Below are positions 1-8,356 of a DNA stretch of 62,731 nt, in pieces (position 1 is the first letter of the stretch; each line of letters opens with the position of its first letter). The translations under genes and the position numbers were made by a program. The DNA comes from Lachnospiraceae bacterium UBA7202 (lineage in GTDB: Bacteria > Bacillota > Clostridia > Lachnospirales > Lachnospiraceae): contig DKUO01000011.1 of the NCBI GenBank assembly GCA_002490705.1, positions 1 to 62,731 on the forward strand. Direction: 5' to 3'. Below the pieces are notes generated by a model. That model ran no database searches and was not told the DNA's origin. It saw only the letters and a program-made list of their open reading frames with translations.

Positions 1-51
1 AGTTCCTTGTAAACTGACCTAACCGGAGATACAAACATTTATGCAAGCTGG

Positions 52-852
52 GTGAACACAACGGAGTCATTGCGGATCACAGCCACGGCCACAGAGGGAG
101 GAACCATTTCACCGAAAGGCGAGGTTATTGTCAGGAAGGGTGGGGAGCGGACTTTTACTATCACACCTGATGAAGGAAACAAGATCAAAGCGGTTACGGT
201 GGATGATGAGGATGTGACCGCAGAACTGAAAGACACTCTGACGAGGGCACAGGCGGGAGCCAGATATTACACGTTTACAAATATTGTACAAAACCACACC
301 ATCCACGCGGAGTTTGAGAAAGACGGAAATGGCGGCGGGGATAACCCCGATCCGAATCCAAATCCAAAACCCGATCCGGACGGGGAAAGCGGCGGTTTTG
401 GTGGTGGTGAGCCAAAAGATCATTCCAGTTCTGATGTACAAAATAATGCAGGAACGGAACAGGTGATAATGGTGTCAGAAACTTCCTCTCCGCAGGCGGA
501 GAACAGCGCTCCGATTACTTCGGGCGCGAAGCAGTCTCCAAGCGCACAGGCCGCAAATGGCAAAGAACCCAAGACCGGCGACGCTTCTTATCTGGAGGTT
601 TATGCCACGTTAGCCATGATTGCGGGATTGACCTATCTGCTTCTCTATGTGATGGAGGAGAGCCGCGGCATGAGCGAGCGGGAGAAGGAAGCGTTCGTGG
701 CGGCCTTTATCCGGTGGGGAAAGAAAGGCGGCGCATTCAGGAAGTGCTGTGCGATGGCGGCGATCTTTTGTCTGTTAGCTTATTATCATATCATTGGGAA
801 AAACGTAGGAGAAAATGCGCTCAGGGAGAAACATCTGGGGCAGGCTTTTTGA
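52..852 (+). CDS. C-terminal part of a sortase-anchored repeat surface protein
   Basis: Cell-surface protein tail of 266 codons from a GTG. The residues just before the GTG (TDLTGDTNIYASW) read like the end of a Listeria-Bacteroides (Flg_new) repeat, so the true gene extends upstream, but an in-frame TAA at 10-12 interrupts it. A beta-rich domain (about residues 5-90) is followed by an Asn/Pro/Asp-rich wall-spanning stretch (about 95-170), a PKTGD sortase-type motif (173-177), a membrane helix (180-200), a charged segment and a second hydrophobic helix (233-245). The two-helix tail after the sorting motif is longer than a classical LPXTG tail. Role: surface display; ligand unknown. The frame break may be a nonsense mutation, a frameshift, or an artefact of seeing only 12 upstream bases. 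Confidence 0.6.
   Translation: MNTTESLRITATATEGGTISPKGEVIVRKGGERTFTITPDEGNKIKAVTVDDEDVTAELKDTLTRAQAGARYYTFTNIVQNHTIHAEFEKDGNGGGDNPDPNPNPKPDPDGESGGFGGGEPKDHSSSDVQNNAGTEQVIMVSETSSPQAENSAPITSGAKQSPSAQAANGKEPKTGDASYLEVYATLAMIAGLTYLLLYVMEESRGMSEREKEAFVAAFIRWGKKGGAFRKCCAMAAIFCLLAYYHIIGKNVGENALREKHLGQAF
754..837 (+). repeat. Surface-protein tail repeat, copy 1
   Basis: These 84 bp encode the last transmembrane segment of the surface protein (MAAIFCLLAYYHIIGK and on). About 79% of bases and 24 of 28 codons match a second copy at 1676-1759, by hand count. The 3' flanks also resemble each other: both carry GATTGACTTT followed by GCATACT. Confidence 0.7.
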
Positions 853-1102
853 TGGAAGGAGTACGACTACTCGACCGATATTTTACAAAAATATGGAAAT
901 TGTGCATATTCTGATTGACTTTTTAGCAGAAATAGCATACTCTGATAATAGAAGGAGACTTCTTGAGAAGCAGACTCATAAAAATGCTTTCGCCGTTGAA
1001 ATGCAAGCCGTGGTGGAAGGCGGTGAACATGGAGGCTCACAAAGGTGGCAACTTACCATAATCCATCTAGCGTAAGCGAAAGAAAGTTGTTAAGTAGAGG
1101 AT

Positions 1103-1137
1103 AAAGCCTTGCAAGTAGTTATGCAAGGCTTTATTTT
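1103..1137 (+). terminator. Rho-independent terminator
   Basis: A perfect stem AAAGCCTTGCA / TGCAAGGCTTT (1103-1113 with 1122-1132) with an 8-nt loop runs straight into ATTTTAT. It probably ends transcription from the surface-protein gene. It lies directly before the first possible ATG (1138) of the next reading frame, which argues for the later start at 1159. The stretch 853-1102 holds no gene I can recognise; it carries the 3' flank shared with the second tail copy. Confidence 0.6.
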
Positions 1138-1158
1138 ATGCGTGATAGGATAAAGGGT

Positions 1159-1839
1159 ATGGATAAGATACAGGAAGCTGCTGTTCATTTTTTGAACATG
1201 GTTAATACAACTTCATATGTATTTCATTTGGCAAATAGAAATGTACGGGTGGTTTCGTTGAATTTTATGGCGAAAGATTTTCATCATATGGCGGGATTTC
1301 AATATCTTACAGACATTAATATTCCAAGAGATAAAAAGAAGACTATATCATGGATATTGAAAGAGGATAATCCAATTACAGATGAATATTTAGCACAAAG
1401 CAAATTTTATCAGGGAAAACCTAATGATGAAAAAGATGTAGAAAATAGGATAGCGAAGCTTCAATTTCTTGAACAGTATTTAGATGAAAACAATATCATC
1501 CGTATATATTCCCCGAAGGATGGTCCACAAAATAATTCGCTGATCGAATGTGATTATATAATTGAAAGTCAGCTGCCAGATTCTCTTATTACAGTATACA
1601 TATTCTTAAGGTATCGTGATGGGATAGGCTCTCCATGTGCAATCATTTCCTTTGTAGTAAAGAAAAATGTAACATATGGCGGCGATCTTCTGCCTGTTAG
1701 CGTATTATCACACCATCGGGAAGCGTGCGGGAGAAAATGCGCTTCGCGAGAAGTATTTGGTGCCCATTCCAGATTGACTTTCCCCTCCGCATACTGTATC
1801 ATAAGTACTATAGTATTACATTTAGAAAAGGAGGGGTAG
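1159..1839 (+). CDS. PBECR4-domain nuclease-like protein, C-terminus replaced
   Basis: From MDKIQEAAVHFLN to about codon 170 the protein resembles the PBECR4 family (phage-Barnase-EndoU-ColicinE5/D-RelE-like nuclease 4), including the 'NF..KDFHHMAG.QYL.DI' segment; these are predicted RNase toxins of phages and mobile elements. After the beta-strand SPCAIISFVVKKN the expected last strand is missing. From 1676 the reading frame instead crosses, in the wrong frame, a copy of the surface-protein tail, giving a nonsense extension to 1839. The body is AT-rich compared with its neighbours, a sign of transfer. Start chosen at 1159 because 1138 abuts a terminator and lacks a ribosome site. Probably inactive; the family call is by motif memory. 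Confidence 0.5.
   Translation: MDKIQEAAVHFLNMVNTTSYVFHLANRNVRVVSLNFMAKDFHHMAGFQYLTDINIPRDKKKTISWILKEDNPITDEYLAQSKFYQGKPNDEKDVENRIAKLQFLEQYLDENNIIRIYSPKDGPQNNSLIECDYIIESQLPDSLITVYIFLRYRDGIGSPCAIISFVVKKNVTYGGDLLPVSVLSHHREACGRKCASREVFGAHSRLTFPSAYCIISTIVLHLEKEG
1676..1777 (+). pseudogene. Remnant tail of a second sortase-anchored surface protein
   Basis: In frame 2 this reads MAAIFCLLAYYHTIGKRAGE and on to IPD-stop, the same C-terminal membrane segment as the protein ending at 852. Only the last 34 codons remain. They are overrun out of frame by the PBECR4-like reading frame, so this is a recombination scar rather than a gene. Confidence 0.65.
1774..1802 (+). promoter_or_regulatory. Sigma-A-type promoter of the chemoreceptor gene
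   Basis: TTGACT (1774-1779), a 17-bp spacer and TATCAT (1797-1802). A palindromic TACTATAGTA lies just downstream near the predicted start of transcription. The -35 box overlaps the stop codon of the surface-protein remnant. Confidence 0.45.
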
Positions 1840-1843
1840 GGAA

Positions 1844-3307
1844 ATGGAATTACAAGTATTAAAAGACGAAGAAAAACGAATGAATTTCATCTTTTTTGTC
1901 TTTCTTGTGGCAATTCCGATTGTAGCCTTCCTCTACGTGTTGCTTTTTAACGGGGGAGGGTTAAGAGACAGCGTGGCGGCGCTTATATCGCTGGGCGGTC
2001 TCGGAACGAGGTTGTTTGAAAAGAGTTTGGGCGCAAAGGCGAAATACCTGTATGTGTCATGGCTCCCACTGATTGGCACAGTGGTTTTGGTGGCGGGAAC
2101 GCCCGGCGTTTTCGGCGCCATGGCAGAGGCATATTTCCTCGTGCTGTTTCTCTCTGTCGCCTACTATGATCTGTCAGTGGTCAAGGTATGTGCGGCGGTG
2201 ACGGTGGCAGCAAATGCGGTTGCGCTGCTTCTGTTCAGGGACGCGTATCTGTGCATGTATACGCCGGCCATATGGGTGTTTATCCTTATGGTGTATACCT
2301 TGGCAGTGGCGGTATCGATCTTTATCGTGATGAGATCGAGATCCCTTTTTGCGACGGTGGAGCAGAAAGAAGGAGAAGTGGAAAAGCTTTTAAATGACGT
2401 CCGGGGCGCGTTTGACGGCCTACAGGAATCTTCTCAGGCGATTTACGATTCCTTACATAATTTTGAAGAGAGCTCTTCGGAGATCGCGGCGTCCACGGAA
2501 GAGATTTCTGCCAGTGTGGAACAGCAGATCGAGCAGGTGGAGGGAAGCATTCAGATCTTTAACGATTTGGACGGAAAGATCGGAGATTCTGAGGCAAGAG
2601 TGATGCAGACGGTCGAGAATGTAAAGGTTTTGGAGGAGAAGAACAACGAGGGCATCGCGTCCATCGGTGAGCTTTCAAAAAAATTCAGTGAAAATATTGA
2701 GGCTACGAGAATTGCATCAGAGGGTATGGCTGCGCTTGCACAGAAATCCAGCTCCATCGGAGAGATTGTAGACAGCATCAATCAGATTGCAAAACAGACG
2801 AATCTCTTAGCGTTGAATGCGGCTATCGAGGCGGCCAGGGCAGGAGAAGCAGGCAAGGGCTTCGCAGTGGTGGCGGATGAGATCAACGCGCTGTCCGGTG
2901 AGTCTGCTACGGCGACGCAGAAAATAGATGCGATTTTGAAAGATATCATTGCAACCATCGGCGACACCAATAAGGTGATTGAGCGAAATACTGTGATTGT
3001 GAATGAGTCGAATAGCAAGCTGGATGATACCGTGAAAATTTTTGATACAATCTTAAAGTCTTCCGAGCAGGTGATAGCCGAGACGGACAGCCTGAAAAAC
3101 GGACTTGTCGGCATCGTGGAGAGCAAGGAGCGGCTACAGGCGGCTATGCAGCAGGTAGAGACAGTATCCAAGGTGTCTGAGCAGGGTGCAACGGAGATCA
3201 GTGCATCCACAGAGGAGCAGGTGACCGGCGTGGAGACGATCCTTACGTCCATGGGCAAGGTGCAGGCAGGGATCGACCGGCTGGCTGAGGTCCTGAATCA
3301 GGCTTAA
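1844..3307 (+). CDS. Methyl-accepting chemotaxis protein, membrane-embedded sensor type
   Basis: Chemoreceptor of 487 residues. The N-terminal ~165 residues form about six hydrophobic helices with no large extracellular loop, so it probably senses a membrane-associated or intracellular cue. A cytoplasmic coiled coil follows (about 180-480) with the conserved hairpin tip QIAKQTNLLALNAAIEAARAGE, which contacts CheA/CheW. No HAMP domain is evident. A strong GGAGGGG ribosome site precedes the ATG. It appears monocistronic: its own promoter upstream and a terminator directly after. The call is secure for the signalling domain; the ligand is unknown. Confidence 0.93.
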   Translation: MELQVLKDEEKRMNFIFFVFLVAIPIVAFLYVLLFNGGGLRDSVAALISLGGLGTRLFEKSLGAKAKYLYVSWLPLIGTVVLVAGTPGVFGAMAEAYFLVLFLSVAYYDLSVVKVCAAVTVAANAVALLLFRDAYLCMYTPAIWVFILMVYTLAVAVSIFIVMRSRSLFATVEQKEGEVEKLLNDVRGAFDGLQESSQAIYDSLHNFEESSSEIAASTEEISASVEQQIEQVEGSIQIFNDLDGKIGDSEARVMQTVENVKVLEEKNNEGIASIGELSKKFSENIEATRIASEGMAALAQKSSSIGEIVDSINQIAKQTNLLALNAAIEAARAGEAGKGFAVVADEINALSGESATATQKIDAILKDIIATIGDTNKVIERNTVIVNESNSKLDDTVKIFDTILKSSEQVIAETDSLKNGLVGIVESKERLQAAMQQVETVSKVSEQGATEISASTEEQVTGVETILTSMGKVQAGIDRLAEVLNQA

Positions 3308-3333
3308 GAACCAATTTCATTAAATAAAATCGG

Positions 3334-3370
3334 GTGTCCCGCTGTCAGGCGGGGCACTTTCACGTTTTCG
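3334..3370 (+). terminator. Rho-independent terminator after the chemoreceptor
   Basis: Nine-pair stem GTGTCCCGC / GCGGGGCAC (3334-3342 with 3349-3357, one G-T pair) followed by the T-rich run TTTCACGTTTT. Confidence 0.7.
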
Positions 3371-3409
3371 GGAAATTGACAAACTTTGTAGGAAAGCGAC
3401 GAGGTTATT

Positions 3410-6100
3410 ATGAGTGCAAAAAAAACGGTTATGGGTCTGTTAGCCCACGTGGATGCGGGAAAAACGACATTAGCAGAGCAGATGCTCTATATGGCGGGGG
3501 AAATCAGAACTTTGGGCCGTGTGGATCACAGAGATACTTTTCTGGATACGGACAGTATGGAGCGGGAGCGGGGAATCACCATCTTTTCCAAGCAGGCGCA
3601 TTTTTCGTGGCAGGAGACAGATGTGACGCTGTTAGATACACCGGGACATGTGGATTTTTCTGCGGAAATGGAGAGAACGCTGCAGGTTCTTGACTGCGTT
3701 GTTCTAATCATAAACGGTGCGGACGGTGTGCAGAGCCATACGCTGACGCTTTGGCGGCTGTTAGAGCGATATCGGGTGCCTGTCTTTCTGTTTTTTAATA
3801 AGATGGATCAGCAGGGAACGGATGCGGAAAAGCTGCTGTCCGGTGTGAAGAGGGAGCTGGATGGCCGGTGTGTGTCATTTTCACGGAAAGGAGAGGAAAA
3901 AGCATTTTTTGAGGATGTGGCGGTATGTGACGAGGGACTGTTAGAGAAGTATCTGACTTGGGAAGAGAGGCACGGTCAGCGGGGAAAGACGCCCGCATTA
4001 GAAAGGAGTCTCTCAGAAGACATGCCGTTTACGCAGGAGGAGATCACGGCCCTTGTGAAGGAGCGCCGGCTTTTTCCGTGTTTTTTCGGGTCGGCGCTAA
4101 AGGGGGAGGGCGTAAAGGAGCTGCTTGACGCCATTTCCGCTTATGCTCCCGAGCCGGAGTATGGGGAAGCCTTTGGCGCAAGGGTCTTTAAGATTACAAG
4201 GGATGCGCAGGGAAACCGGCTGACCCATGTTAAGGTGACGGGTGGGAGCCTTAAGGTAAAGCAGACCATTGCGGTGGGCGGCGGAGCGGACAGGGCGAAT
4301 GGCGCAGAAAAACTGAAAGCTGACTGCGAGGAAAAGATTGACCAGATTCGTCAATATTCCGGGGAGAAGTACGAGGTTTTACAGGAAGTCGAAGCCGGAA
4401 GCGTCTGCACGCTTCTGGGGCCGGAACACACATTTTGCGGTCAGGGGATCGGCGCGGAGAAGGAGGGGACGCTGCCGCTTTTGGAGGCAATCATGACTTA
4501 TCGGGTCAATCTCCCTGATGGCTGTGATAAGCATGATATGTATAGAAAGTTATGTAAACTTGAAGAGGAGGAGCCGCAGCTGCACATTGTCAGGCAGGAG
4601 CAGAGCGGGGAAATTCATGTCCGGCTGATGGGAGAGGTACAGATCGAGATCATAAGAAATCTGATCCTAGAGCGGTTCGGCGTGGAGGTGGATTTTGACG
4701 AGGGAAGCATTCTCTACAAGGAAACCATAGCGGATACCGTGGAGGGTGTGGGGCATTTTGAGCCGCTCAGACATTATGCGGAGGTGCATTTGATTTTGGA
4801 ACCGGGCGAGCGGGGCAGCGGTCTTGTCTTTCGCAGCTCCTGTAGCGAGGACAAGTTGGACCGGAACTGGCAGCGGCTGATATTGACCCATTTGGAGGAG
4901 AAAACCCATTTGGGCGTACTCACGGGATCGCCGGTTACGGATTTACAGGTCACGCTGGCGGCGGGCAGGGCCCACGTAAAACATACGGAGGGCGGCGATT
5001 TCAGACAGGCCACTTACCGAGCGTTCAGACAGGGACTTTGCCGGGCTAAGAGCGTGCTGCTTGAGCCGGTCTATGCGTTCCGCATGGAGGTGCCGACTGC
5101 CTTTGTGGGACGAGCCATGACGGATTTGCAGGCCATGTCGGGGCGGTTTGAGGGGCCGGAAACCGTGGACGGGTATGCGGTCTTGACCGGGACGGTTCCG
5201 GTCTCCGAATTTGGGGGCTATCAGACAAAATTGTTGTCATATTCCGGTGGCCGGGGAAGGCTGTTTACGGAATTGAAAGGGTATGAACCCTGTCACAATG
5301 CGGAGGAAGTGATCAGCCGGATCGGTTATGAGGCGGAGCGGGATACGGAAAATCCCTGCGGATCGGTGTTCTGTGCCCATGGCGCCGGTTTTGTGGTGGA
5401 GTGGAACCAAGTGGAAGAGTATATGCATTTGGAGGCCGTCTTGAAGAACAGCGTTGACGTGGAGGATTTTGACGAGAGATACGCGAGAAGTTCTTCCACG
5501 GGAGAATCTTCGATTGACTTTATAAGTCAAGATGAGATCGAGGAGATATTCAGCCGAACCTTCGGATCGAAGGAGCGAAAAAAGCAGGGCTGGGCCAGAA
5601 CGGTCCGCAGGGAGGAGAAGCCCGCCGTCGAGGTGGAATATCGCGGAGAGCGCGCAAAGAAGGAAGAGTATCTTCTGGTGGACGGTTACAATATTATCTT
5701 TGCGTGGCAGGAGTTAAGCGAGTTGGCGAAGCTGGATCTGAATGCCGCCCGTGTCAGGCTGATGGATATCCTATGTAATTATCAGGCCTACCGGAAAATG
5801 CATTTGATTTTGGTCTTTGACGCCTACCGGGTGAAAGGGAATCCGGGCAGCGTGGAGCAGTATCACAATATTGATGTGGTTTATACCAAGGAGGCCGAGA
5901 CGGCGGATCAATATATCGAGAAGGTGACCCGTGAGATGAGCCGGAAAAAGGATCTGGTGCGGGTGGCTACCTCAGACGGCCTGGAACAGATCATTATAAT
6001 GGGAGCGGGTGCGATCCGTGTTTCTGCTGCGGAGCTGTATGCGGAGATAAGGATGGCTGAGGAGGAAATGCGGGAGAACTTCGATATATCGGTTGATTAG
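3410..6100 (+). CDS. TetM-like ribosomal protection GTPase fused to a YacP/Rae1-type NYN nuclease
   Basis: Residues 1-~640 form an EF-G-like translational GTPase of the TetM family: AHVDAGKTT (G1), RGITI (G2), DTPGHVDF (G3), NKMD (G4) and SALKGEG (G5), then domain II and the EF-G III-V-like region. After a charged linker (about 680-745), residues 750-896 form an NYN/YacP domain: YLLVDGYNII with conserved Asp, VFDAYRVKG, ETADQYIEKV and TSDGLEQ, the acidic set expected for metal-dependent RNA cleavage. TetM proteins end near 640, so the tail is an added domain. YacP (Rae1) of Bacillus cleaves mRNA in the ribosomal A site; TetM-like factors bind the same site. Inference: a ribosome-bound factor coupling A-site clearance to mRNA cleavage. 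Tetracycline resistance should not be assumed. GAGG lies six bases before the ATG. Confidence 0.88.
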   Translation: MSAKKTVMGLLAHVDAGKTTLAEQMLYMAGEIRTLGRVDHRDTFLDTDSMERERGITIFSKQAHFSWQETDVTLLDTPGHVDFSAEMERTLQVLDCVVLIINGADGVQSHTLTLWRLLERYRVPVFLFFNKMDQQGTDAEKLLSGVKRELDGRCVSFSRKGEEKAFFEDVAVCDEGLLEKYLTWEERHGQRGKTPALERSLSEDMPFTQEEITALVKERRLFPCFFGSALKGEGVKELLDAISAYAPEPEYGEAFGARVFKITRDAQGNRLTHVKVTGGSLKVKQTIAVGGGADRANGAEKLKADCEEKIDQIRQYSGEKYEVLQEVEAGSVCTLLGPEHTFCGQGIGAEKEGTLPLLEAIMTYRVNLPDGCDKHDMYRKLCKLEEEEPQLHIVRQEQSGEIHVRLMGEVQIEIIRNLILERFGVEVDFDEGSILYKETIADTVEGVGHFEPLRHYAEVHLILEPGERGSGLVFRSSCSEDKLDRNWQRLILTHLEEKTHLGVLTGSPVTDLQVTLAAGRAHVKHTEGGDFRQATYRAFRQGLCRAKSVLLEPVYAFRMEVPTAFVGRAMTDLQAMSGRFEGPETVDGYAVLTGTVPVSEFGGYQTKLLSYSGGRGRLFTELKGYEPCHNAEEVISRIGYEAERDTENPCGSVFCAHGAGFVVEWNQVEEYMHLEAVLKNSVDVEDFDERYARSSSTGESSIDFISQDEIEEIFSRTFGSKERKKQGWARTVRREEKPAVEVEYRGERAKKEEYLLVDGYNIIFAWQELSELAKLDLNAARVRLMDILCNYQAYRKMHLILVFDAYRVKGNPGSVEQYHNIDVVYTKEAETADQYIEKVTREMSRKKDLVRVATSDGLEQIIIMGAGAIRVSAAELYAEIRMAEEEMRENFDISVD

Positions 6101-6203
6101 TGGTCAAAGGAAATGGAATAAAAAAGTGTATGTGTGTTTGATGAAATTGTCAAAAAAAGTGCAATTTTCTAAAAAGTAATTATCAAAAAAGATGCAGACA
6201 GGA

Positions 6204-6233
6204 TTGACGGGACACGGAAACGGTTACTATAAT
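6204..6233 (+). promoter_or_regulatory. Sigma-A-type promoter of the DUF4143 ATPase gene
   Basis: TTGACG (6204-6209), an 18-bp spacer and a perfect TATAAT (6228-6233), leaving a leader of about 20-25 nt. Confidence 0.6.
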
Positions 6234-6262
6234 AAAAAGAAAACGATTGGCAGGTGAAAGCT

Positions 6263-7561
6263 GTGCTGAAAAGAAAAATATATGATGCGCTTTTGGAGTG
6301 GAAAAGCAAGAAAGACAGGGAATGTCTTCTGGTGCAGGGCGCCAGACAGATCGGCAAAACGTTTATCATTGAAGAGTTTGGGAAAAAGAATTATGCCAAT
6401 TATGTCTATCTGAATTTTTATCAAAATCCCGGATATAAGGAGATTTTTGAAGGCTCTCTGGAAGCGGCGGAAATTTATAAGAAGATTTCGATTTATGTCA
6501 AAAATGTCCGGTTTGCGGAGCATGACACCCTGCTTTTTTTTGATGAAATACAGGAGTGTCCCAATGCAAGGACAGCGCTTAAGTTCTTGGCAATGGATAA
6601 TCGGTATGATGTGATTGCCTCCGGTTCTCTTCTGGGACTTCATTACAGGGAAATGACTTCTGTGCCCGTTGGCTATGAAAGGACGATGGAGATGTTTTCC
6701 CTTGATTTTGAGGAATTTCTCTGGGCGGTCGGGAGAACGCCGGATGCCATTGAGGCCTTGAAGGGTTTCTTCGACAGGAAAGAAAAGGTTGACGCTGGCA
6801 TTCACGAGCAGTTCATGGCGGCATTGCGCGAATATCTGGTTGTGGGTGGTATGCCGGAGGCGGTGAATACCTTGCTTAAAACCAATAATTACCAAGAGGT
6901 CTATGCGACACAAAAGAAAATTATGGAAAGTTACCGGGAGGACATTAAACATTACGCTTCCACGACAGCCAGACAGAAAATCAGCGATTGTTATCTGTCC
7001 ATTCCGAGGCAGCTTGCCAAGGAGTATACAAAATTTCAGTACAAGGTTGTAAGCCGTGAGGGGAATGCCCGCAGATATGAGAATAGTTTAAACTGGCTGG
7101 TCGACGCAGGTATGATTAAGTTATGTGTAAATGTATCCACACCGCAATTTCCTCTTGTGGCATATGAAAAGCCGGACCAGTTTAAAGCCTATGTGACGGA
7201 TATCGGTCTGCTGACTTCTCTCTACGGATATGAGACACAGACTGCGCTGCTCAAGGATACGCTGACGGGCCCGGCAAAGGGCGGCATTTATGAAAATCTT
7301 GTATTTGATATGCTGGTAAAGAGAGGGGCTGCTCTGAATTATTATAAAAATGATAAAAACACACAGGAAATAGAATTCCTTTTTGCACAGGACGGAGCGG
7401 TCATTCCGGTGGAAGTGAAGTCGAAAAGGGGAGCAACCGTTTCACTGAATAATTTTATAGCAGAATATAAGCCGCCTTATGCTTATAAATTAGTTGCAGG
7501 GAATATAGGGGTAAGCGGGACAAAAATCACCCTGCCTCTTTATATGGCTATCTTTATTTAA
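6263..7561 (+). CDS. AAA_14/DUF4143 family ATPase
   Basis: P-loop ATPase of the AAA_14-DUF4143 family: Walker A GARQIGKT near the N-terminus, Walker B LLFFDEIQECP, sensor segment VIASGSLLG, then the C-terminal DUF4143 domain with a restriction-endonuclease-like end (ENLVFDMLVKRG, EIEFLFAQDG, PVEVKSK). Such proteins are common single genes in Clostridia and Bacteroidetes; their physiological role is poorly known. The E-F-(13)-EVK arrangement looks like a PD-(D/E)XK core. Two GTG starts are possible: 6254 has no ribosome site, whereas 6263 has AGGTGAAAG immediately upstream and begins LKRKIYD as family members do, so 6263 is used. Own promoter just upstream. Confidence 0.85.
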   Translation: MLKRKIYDALLEWKSKKDRECLLVQGARQIGKTFIIEEFGKKNYANYVYLNFYQNPGYKEIFEGSLEAAEIYKKISIYVKNVRFAEHDTLLFFDEIQECPNARTALKFLAMDNRYDVIASGSLLGLHYREMTSVPVGYERTMEMFSLDFEEFLWAVGRTPDAIEALKGFFDRKEKVDAGIHEQFMAALREYLVVGGMPEAVNTLLKTNNYQEVYATQKKIMESYREDIKHYASTTARQKISDCYLSIPRQLAKEYTKFQYKVVSREGNARRYENSLNWLVDAGMIKLCVNVSTPQFPLVAYEKPDQFKAYVTDIGLLTSLYGYETQTALLKDTLTGPAKGGIYENLVFDMLVKRGAALNYYKNDKNTQEIEFLFAQDGAVIPVEVKSKRGATVSLNNFIAEYKPPYAYKLVAGNIGVSGTKITLPLYMAIFI

Positions 7562-7596
7562 GATTTTTATAAGAAATCCCACGAGATTTTTATAAG
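7561..7596 (+). repeat. 13-bp direct repeats ahead of the response regulator gene
   Basis: AGATTTTTATAAG occurs at 7561-7573 and again at 7584-7596, 23 bp apart, which is about two helical turns. Tandem sites in phase are typical of OmpR/PhoB-family binding. They lie 50-85 bp before the regulator gene, suggesting autoregulation. Confidence 0.4.
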
Positions 7597-7645
7597 GACT
7601 TCACAGTATGATGAGGTCAGGCTTAAGGAGGAGGGAAATTTTCGG

Positions 7646-8356
7646 ATGAACGAAAGTGTGCTGGTGGTGGACGATGACAGGGAGATTGTGCGGGCGATTG
7701 CGCTTCTTTTGGAAAAGGAGGGCTATCGGACGTTTAAGGCATACGACGGCATGGAGGCGCTGCAGGTTCTGGCTGAGCAGGAGGTACAGCTGATTATTAT
7801 GGATGTGATGATGCCGAAGTTAGACGGCCTCTCCGCCATGATGAAGATCAGGGAACGGAAGAATCTGCCGATCATCGTACTGAGCGCGAAGACGGAGGAC
7901 ACGGACAAGATTCTGGGACTCTCCATGGGAGCGGACGACTATGTGGCGAAGCCTTTCAATCCGCAGGAGCTGGCGGCCCGGGTGAAAAGCCAGCTTCGCA
8001 GATATACGTGTCTTGGCGGTATCCACGCACAAAATGAGGAAGAGGAGATCGTAAACGGCAGACTCTGCTACCGCATCAAGGAGCGCACGCTCTACGTGGA
8101 CGGGGAGCCAGTCAGGCTGACCGCCACGGAGACGAAAATCATGGAGCTTCTTATGAAGAACAGGGGCCGGATTTTCCCGGCCGAGGAGATTTATGAGCGG
8201 GTCTGGGAGGAGCCTTCCTTTTCACCGGAAAATACGGTGATGGTGCACATTCGTCACATTCGCGAGAAAATTGAACTCAATCCGAAAGAGCCGGAATATA
8301 TAAAGGTGGTGTGGGGCATTGGATACAAAATGGAAAAAAGGGAAAGTAATATTTAG
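7646..8356 (+). CDS. OmpR/PhoB-family response regulator
   Basis: Receiver domain (1-~118) with acidic pocket D9-D11, phosphoacceptor D53 in IIMDVMMP and the conserved Lys in VAKPFNP, followed by a winged-helix DNA-binding domain (about 138-234; LTATETKIMELLMKNRG, VWEEPSFSPENTVMVHIRHIREK). Length 236 is normal for the VanR/PhoB type. A strong GGAGGAGGG ribosome site precedes the ATG. Translationally coupled to the downstream kinase gene, which starts inside its last codons. Target genes are not visible; tandem 13-bp repeats upstream may be its own operator. Confidence 0.95.
   Translation: MNESVLVVDDDREIVRAIALLLEKEGYRTFKAYDGMEALQVLAEQEVQLIIMDVMMPKLDGLSAMMKIRERKNLPIIVLSAKTEDTDKILGLSMGADDYVAKPFNPQELAARVKSQLRRYTCLGGIHAQNEEEEIVNGRLCYRIKERTLYVDGEPVRLTATETKIMELLMKNRGRIFPAEEIYERVWEEPSFSPENTVMVHIRHIREKIELNPKEPEYIKVVWGIGYKMEKRESNI

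Noticed and set aside
815..1075. 86-codon reading frame after the surface-protein gene
   Set aside because: No ribosome site or domain; it covers the degraded 3' flank of the surface gene.
3410..6100. Acquired tetracycline resistance gene
   Set aside because: Sequence diverges from Tet(M) in several motifs, carries an NYN fusion and has no mobile-element context; resistance cannot be inferred.
6227..6952. 241-codon minus-strand reading frame
   Set aside because: Lies opposite the DUF4143 ATPase gene, has no ribosome site and no recognisable domain.
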